From Desulfobacterales bacterium (lineage in GTDB: Bacteria; Desulfobacterota; Desulfobacteria; Desulfobacterales; JAIPEE01): a stretch of DNA of 64,000 bases. The stretch lies in contig JAIPEE010000005.1 in assembly GCA_021737275.1 (NCBI GenBank), forward strand, positions 1 through 64,000, given 5' to 3'. Made by a program: the position numbers and the translations under genes. Shown here in pieces: positions 60,370 through 64,000 of the stretch (position 1 is its first letter; each line of letters opens with the position of its first letter). The notes below the pieces were generated by a model that worked only from the letters and a program-made list of their open reading frames with translations, searched no databases and was not told the origin of the DNA.

Positions 60370-62070
60370 TTAAACCAGCAAACTTAACCGTCCTGCCTCA
60401 GCATCAACTAATTGATCAAATAAAGTTGCATTTTCAAGCAGTTCAGGCCGGACAACCTGACAGGTTATTCCGCTAACGGTGAAACCGTGCCGCTCGAGAC
60501 TCTCAACAAGTGTTGGAATATTTTCTTCGACATAAATTCTTGTATCATTATCTGTTACACCAAAAGCACCAAAAACCATACTGTCGAACATCGAAAGGTC
60601 AACCCGTATATCTCCAAGGCTGGACATTTCAAGTAATACTGAAACCTTAATCGGTTTTTTGCCGGATTTACCCTCTTTATCGGAATCTTTACCACAATCT
60701 ATAAGCATCTGACCAAACTTTACCTGCTCATCAAAAAGAAACGGGATCATTAACAGGTAACGACCTAATGCATCAGATGCAAACCGGTTCAGGACCTGAA
60801 GTTTCTCCAGGTTATCTACAATATGAGAGACCTGCTGTTTGACAGTTTTCCCAAGATCGCCACTTTCAAGCAACCTGAGCATCAAGCCCTTGATATCTCT
60901 TTCCGTCAGGTCATTCACCTGAACATGTGAAAATGTCTCCTGACTGTTTCCAAATGAAGATTTCTTGCTCTCGGTACCGGCATTACTGCCCTGTATAAAT
61001 GCTTTCAGCATATTTTTGTCTGCCTTGCCTGTATTCAGCAACACAATTTTTAAAGCATTTTCAAGACTTCGGATTGTCTGAATATTTTTTTCGGATTTCT
61101 CACTCTGAAAAAGATCACTCAACAATGTCTGCTTTAAGGGCTTTGTTCCGTCGTCACTTTCCAGAATCCTGAGCAGCAGTGTCTTGATATCCCTTCCTGA
61201 TGTTTCTCCAACTTGAAAATCGGTTCCAGACTGTTCACTTTTTACAAAAGACAACAGCTTATCTGCCAACCCCTTATCTTTGGCGCCTGCGAGTGATTTA
61301 AAATTATTAAGATCAGTCTGATTCAAATTTTGTAATGCACCTTTAAGTACAACTTCAAGTTTTACTGAAGCTTTTGATGATAGGGTTGCCTTGTCACTTT
61401 GTGCGACACCGGCACTAATCTGCTGCTTTAAAGGTTTTATAAAATTTTCAGCTCCCAGCAGTTTTGCCATAAGGTTTCCCATGTCCTTATCTGTAATGGG
61501 ATGGGGTTTTGATCCGGAGGATGTCTGTGCATTGTTTATGGCGGAAGAGACCTTACTTTCCCAAACAAGCCCGCTGTCTTTAATTACTGACCTGAATAAA
61601 TTAATGTCAGCATTGTCAGATTTTAACGACATGCCGCGCAGTACATCATCAAGTTTGAGAAATATCTGATTTGTCTGTATTGTATTACTACTTTTTTGAG
61701 ATAAACCATCAGAGGAGAGCAGTTTGGAAAGTGATTCATATGGCCCACCTTTTCCAAGCGATTTAAGGCTGTTAATATACAATTGCCTGATTTCCTGCCC
61801 TTTTGAAGCAACAACCCTTAAGACCTGTTGTTCACCGGTCTCTTTTACCTGAAGCTGGAGTTGTTCACCTGCCTTTAACGGGATATGGGTTTTTACAAGA
61901 ATACGTTTACCCTGGATTTGTAAAAGCGCCTGTCTGTTGGAAAGGGTTTTTAAAACCCTGGCATCCATGAGTTGATTCTTGATTAATCCGCTTAATTCAG
62001 ATTTCTTACCACGGTTGTTCTCAATAAGGATGTCTGAAGATGAAAGTAAAATTTGAGAAATGAATGGCAT
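60370..62070 (-). CDS. FliK-like hook-length control protein
   Basis: A 566-residue Ser/Lys/Gln-rich protein. The first 420 residues are low-complexity and helical with repeated blocks (LMAKLLGAENFIKPLKQQ, LLLRILESDDGTKPLKQT, LMLRLLESGDLGKTVKQQ). The C-terminal 110 residues (VLLEMSSLGDIRVDLSM, then LVESLERHGFTVSGITCQVV) resemble the FliK hook-length-control domain. The position before the FlhB-C-like gene supports it. The name fliK is withheld because the N-terminal part is unusual. Confidence 0.68.
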   Translation of the reverse strand: MPFISQILLSSSDILIENNRGKKSELSGLIKNQLMDARVLKTLSNRQALLQIQGKRILVKTHIPLKAGEQLQLQVKETGEQQVLRVVASKGQEIRQLYINSLKSLGKGGPYESLSKLLSSDGLSQKSSNTIQTNQIFLKLDDVLRGMSLKSDNADINLFRSVIKDSGLVWESKVSSAINNAQTSSGSKPHPITDKDMGNLMAKLLGAENFIKPLKQQISAGVAQSDKATLSSKASVKLEVVLKGALQNLNQTDLNNFKSLAGAKDKGLADKLLSFVKSEQSGTDFQVGETSGRDIKTLLLRILESDDGTKPLKQTLLSDLFQSEKSEKNIQTIRSLENALKIVLLNTGKADKNMLKAFIQGSNAGTESKKSSFGNSQETFSHVQVNDLTERDIKGLMLRLLESGDLGKTVKQQVSHIVDNLEKLQVLNRFASDALGRYLLMIPFLFDEQVKFGQMLIDCGKDSDKEGKSGKKPIKVSVLLEMSSLGDIRVDLSMFDSMVFGAFGVTDNDTRIYVEENIPTLVESLERHGFTVSGITCQVVRPELLENATLFDQLVDAEAGRLSLLV

Positions 62071-62103
62071 GATACGTTTAGGGTGCCTAAAGTAAGCTAA
62101 AGT

Positions 62104-62145
62104 TAAAAAGCGCCTGAAGTTAAGAAAACCTTGTTTAACTTCAGG
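62104..62145 (-). terminator. Hairpin after the DUF2802-like gene
   Basis: CCTGAAGTTAA (62113-62123) and TTAACTTCAGG (62135-62145) are an exact 11-bp inverted repeat, followed on the minus strand by CGCTTTTTAA. It may attenuate transcription into the FliK-like gene. Confidence 0.6.
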
Positions 62146-62157
62146 GCCTGAGTTTTA

Positions 62158-62643
62158 TCACTGCGCCAGCTCCGCAAACTTCTTTTTAAGGTTAATCACA
62201 AGTTCCACTTCCCCTGTCGGCATGGACACTTTGTTGCCAATGGCTTCCGCATCAAACCCCTTTTCATAAAGCTGAATGATTTCACTCTGATAATCGTTTG
62301 TATATAGCTGCTCCCCGACTTTGATCTTATCAGCCCGCTTCAGATACTCATCAGCCCTGTTTAAAAGAAGATTCAAACTGATAATTCTGCTTTCCAGCTT
62401 TTCGTTGAGCTCTTTAATGAGCCGTTTCTTCTCTCTTAACTGAATATCGAATTCTTTTGCTGTTGTGTGGGTCTCTTTTAAAATCGGTTCAAGCATTGAT
62501 GTAATATGTTTTACAGATACGCCTAAATTTTTTGAGTATGTAGCAGCCTGTAGTGTTCTGAAAAAATACAGTATCATTCCAATAATAATCAGATCAATAA
62601 CCATCTGACAAATGACCCAGAATTCAATTGAAAAAAAATCCAT
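62158..62643 (-). CDS. DUF2802-like membrane-anchored protein
   Basis: A 161-residue protein with an N-terminal membrane helix (VICQMVIDLIIIGMILYFF, residues 10-28), a coiled coil (residues 55-105) and a C-terminal helix-turn-helix-like end (IIQLYEKGFDAEAIGNKVSM, then PTGEVELVINLKKKF) typical of DUF2802. Such proteins recur in flagellar operons of this group; function not known to me. Confidence 0.7.
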   Translation of the reverse strand: MDFFSIEFWVICQMVIDLIIIGMILYFFRTLQAATYSKNLGVSVKHITSMLEPILKETHTTAKEFDIQLREKKRLIKELNEKLESRIISLNLLLNRADEYLKRADKIKVGEQLYTNDYQSEIIQLYEKGFDAEAIGNKVSMPTGEVELVINLKKKFAELAQ

Positions 62644-62845
62644 TTAATTTACCTGTATAAATATTCCGACTCAAAGCCGGATTTGCTAGCCCCAAAGGGT
62701 ATGGCTTACTTGTAAAAAACTATCAAATTTGCAAATGGCTCTTAATTCATTCTTAATCGTAATCATACTCGTAGTCGTAGTCGGCTTTCAAAAGGGTTAA
62801 TCGTAATAAAATTAAGATCATGAATCTCAATATGCTGTAAAAAGA
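62644..62845. other. Short gap with a CGTAATC/CGTAGTC repeat tract
   Basis: No gene. Positions 62756-62786 hold loose tandem hexamers (CGTAAT, CATACT, CGTAGT, CGTAGT), a simple repeat of the type found between genes in this group. Confidence 0.5.
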
Positions 62846-63157
62846 TCAGGCTACCGTATTCAGCAGGCGCCCCCTGCCTTCAATTTCCTTTTTTTTTGCC
62901 GCATCTTCTTTTTTCTTTCGCTCACGTTCCTGACGTTCCTGTTCCCGTTTTTTTAACTGATCAGGATCGAGTTGAGCCTGTTCGGATTCATCAGAAGCCT
63001 GGACAACCGTTTGCTTTTGTTCATCTTTGCCCTGCTGGTCCTGTGCGGCAACGGCCTGATTGAAATCATGCCCCTGATGCCTGACATTATGTGCATCGCG
63101 GGCTGCGCCACCCTGCTGAACCACAATGTTTACTTCCGATATCGGTGTTACGGACAT
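62846..63157 (-). CDS. Small uncharacterised protein of the flagellar row
   Basis: A 103-residue, highly polar protein. The first 60 residues are Gln/Ala/His-rich (VRHQGHDFNQAVAAQDQQ), the next 35 are a Lys/Arg/Glu helix (LKKREQERQERERKKKE), and it ends GRGRLLNTVA. No membrane segment or known motif. AAGGGAA precedes the ATG. It sits between the FliL-like and DUF2802-like genes, so a flagellar link is likely but unproven. Confidence 0.65.
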   Translation of the reverse strand: MSVTPISEVNIVVQQGGAARDAHNVRHQGHDFNQAVAAQDQQGKDEQKQTVVQASDESEQAQLDPDQLKKREQERQERERKKKEDAAKKKEIEGRGRLLNTVA

Positions 63158-63230
63158 TTCCCTTACCTGTTAAGGTTTGATAGTTAACGGGCCTTTTTTA
63201 TAACCATAGAATAAATTCAGTTACTTTGGT

Positions 63231-64000
63231 CTATATAATATCATAATTTTCGATAAATATATTATTAATAACCTCTTTATCCAGAGAAAGATTCAATGTT
63301 TTTTGAATGGCTGACTCGAGGGTAACCTGGTTTATTTGTGACTTGTCCATCGCCCTCAGCGTATTTTGTAACAACTCATATATTATATTTCGGAAAAAAG
63401 TTGTATTCTCTTTAATTTGTTGGTGTGTTTTCGGATCCGTCACCTTAACGGCCACATCCATTATCATATATGAAACATCCGACCTTGCCGAAGGCGGCAG
63501 AATCACAAAACTGTTCATTGCAATGATGGCGGCATCTCCGGTTACAGGCTGCAGATTGTTATAAGCTGTCTCCGGCAGCACTATCTTGAACGTATTTGAA
63601 GCAACCGGCTGTTTTTCATTGAAAAAGCTTTTCACTGTAAAAAAAAGAGGGACAGATATCATCAGTAAAAGAATGGCTGCTGCTGCCGGTTTAAAATATC
63701 TGTTTCGATAAAGTGCCTGCAACTTCTTTTTATTATAAAGATTACGAAATTTTGCCAGACTGATAACGTTGCCCAATGAAAATTTTTCTTTTGGACCATA
63801 CACATCTGCAACTTCATCCGGTGCTTCCAGAATGACCGGCTCTTCAGCAAGCGCTTCGGGCGATTCCGATTCGTCTGCTGCCGCAGCAGTCTCAACAGGT
63901 GTTACATCTTCTTCTATGGCCTCGTCATCTTCTTCCAGGGCAAGCAGTGCATCCAGATCAGCCTGAGATACCAGGCTTGACGTCTCATCTTTATCCGGTT
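63231..64000 (-). CDS. FliL-like protein with a FliM-like N-terminal motif (partial)
   Basis: The frame is open to the window end, so the N-terminus is missing; about 256 residues are seen. Near the visible N-terminus SLVSQADLDALLA resembles the CheY-P-binding LSQxEIDALL of FliM. An acidic/Ala-rich linker of about 50 residues follows, then a membrane helix (AAAAILLLMISVPLFFTV) and a FliL-like periplasmic part (VILPPSARSDVSYMIMDVAVKV, ending NNIFIENYDII). An internal GTG at 63803 is unlikely to be the start. Confidence 0.65.
   Translation of the reverse strand, partial: PDKDETSSLVSQADLDALLALEEDDEAIEEDVTPVETAAAADESESPEALAEEPVILEAPDEVADVYGPKEKFSLGNVISLAKFRNLYNKKKLQALYRNRYFKPAAAAILLLMISVPLFFTVKSFFNEKQPVASNTFKIVLPETAYNNLQPVTGDAAIIAMNSFVILPPSARSDVSYMIMDVAVKVTDPKTHQQIKENTTFFRNIIYELLQNTLRAMDKSQINQVTLESAIQKTLNLSLDKEVINNIFIENYDII

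Overview
The window looks like chromosomal DNA of a motile Gram-negative bacterium, most likely a member of the Desulfobacterota (former Deltaproteobacteria). This is an inference: there is a proteobacterial P/L-ring flagellum (FlgH, FlgI, FlgA), a CsrA-FliW pair, sigma-54 and sigma-28 type promoters, and short ACTCAAA/AGTACTGAG-like intergenic repeats. No rRNA, plasmid, phage, CRISPR or complete insertion sequence was seen.

Layout. (1) 1-7.5 kb is a housekeeping edge, all on the minus strand: a tRNA-Lys/tRNA-Glu unit with promoter and terminator, trkA-trkH potassium uptake, a TraB/GumN-family protein, a universal stress protein, the murein-recycling ligase Mpl, and a Xre/RES toxin-antitoxin pair. 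(2) 7.7-11.3 kb is a plus-strand filament-cap operon, fliD-fliS-fliT-like, behind a sigma-54 promoter. (3) 11.4-43.7 kb is a long plus-strand glycan block: a 147-bp MITE-like element, gmd, a sulfotransferase/TPR/CgeB fusion, then a visibly AT-rich cassette (about 15.4-34.6 kb). The cassette holds a complete-looking legionaminic-acid pathway (legB, legC, legG, legI, ptmE-like, neuD/legH-like, Gfo/Idh, legF, SDR) mixed with methyltransferases, sulfotransferases, a deacetylase and a glycosyltransferase-like/esterase fusion. Two copies of a regulatory module (enhancer-like box, sigma-54 promoter, sigma-28-like promoter, small MerR-like gene), in the same orientation, stand at its two ends. The second module leads into a protein modification set: a methyltransferase-kinase-methyltransferase-methyltransferase protein, a TPR protein, a GT41 (O-GlcNAc-transferase-like) enzyme, a second CgeB-like glycosyltransferase and an unknown protein. 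(4) 43.8-64 kb is a flagellar region: flagellin (minus), flaG (plus), then on the minus strand fliW, csrA, flgL, a giant flgK, flgN, flgJ, flgI, flgH, flgA, flgG, flgF, and further upstream an FlhB-C-like gene, a FliK-like gene, a DUF2802-like gene, an unknown gene and a FliL-like gene cut by the window end.

How it fits together (inference): the block between fliDS and the flagellin gene builds and attaches sugars to the flagellin, and its regulators sit behind flagellar-type promoters. The flagellin carries about 190 residues of Ala/Ser/Gln/Val hexapeptide repeats between ordinary D0/D1 ends. This is a dense array of Ser/Thr for glycosylation and the most unusual feature here. Its mRNA leader has a GGA-loop hairpin expected for CsrA binding, matching the csrA-fliW pair a few genes away. 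FliD, FlgL and especially FlgK (1529 residues) are also much larger than usual.
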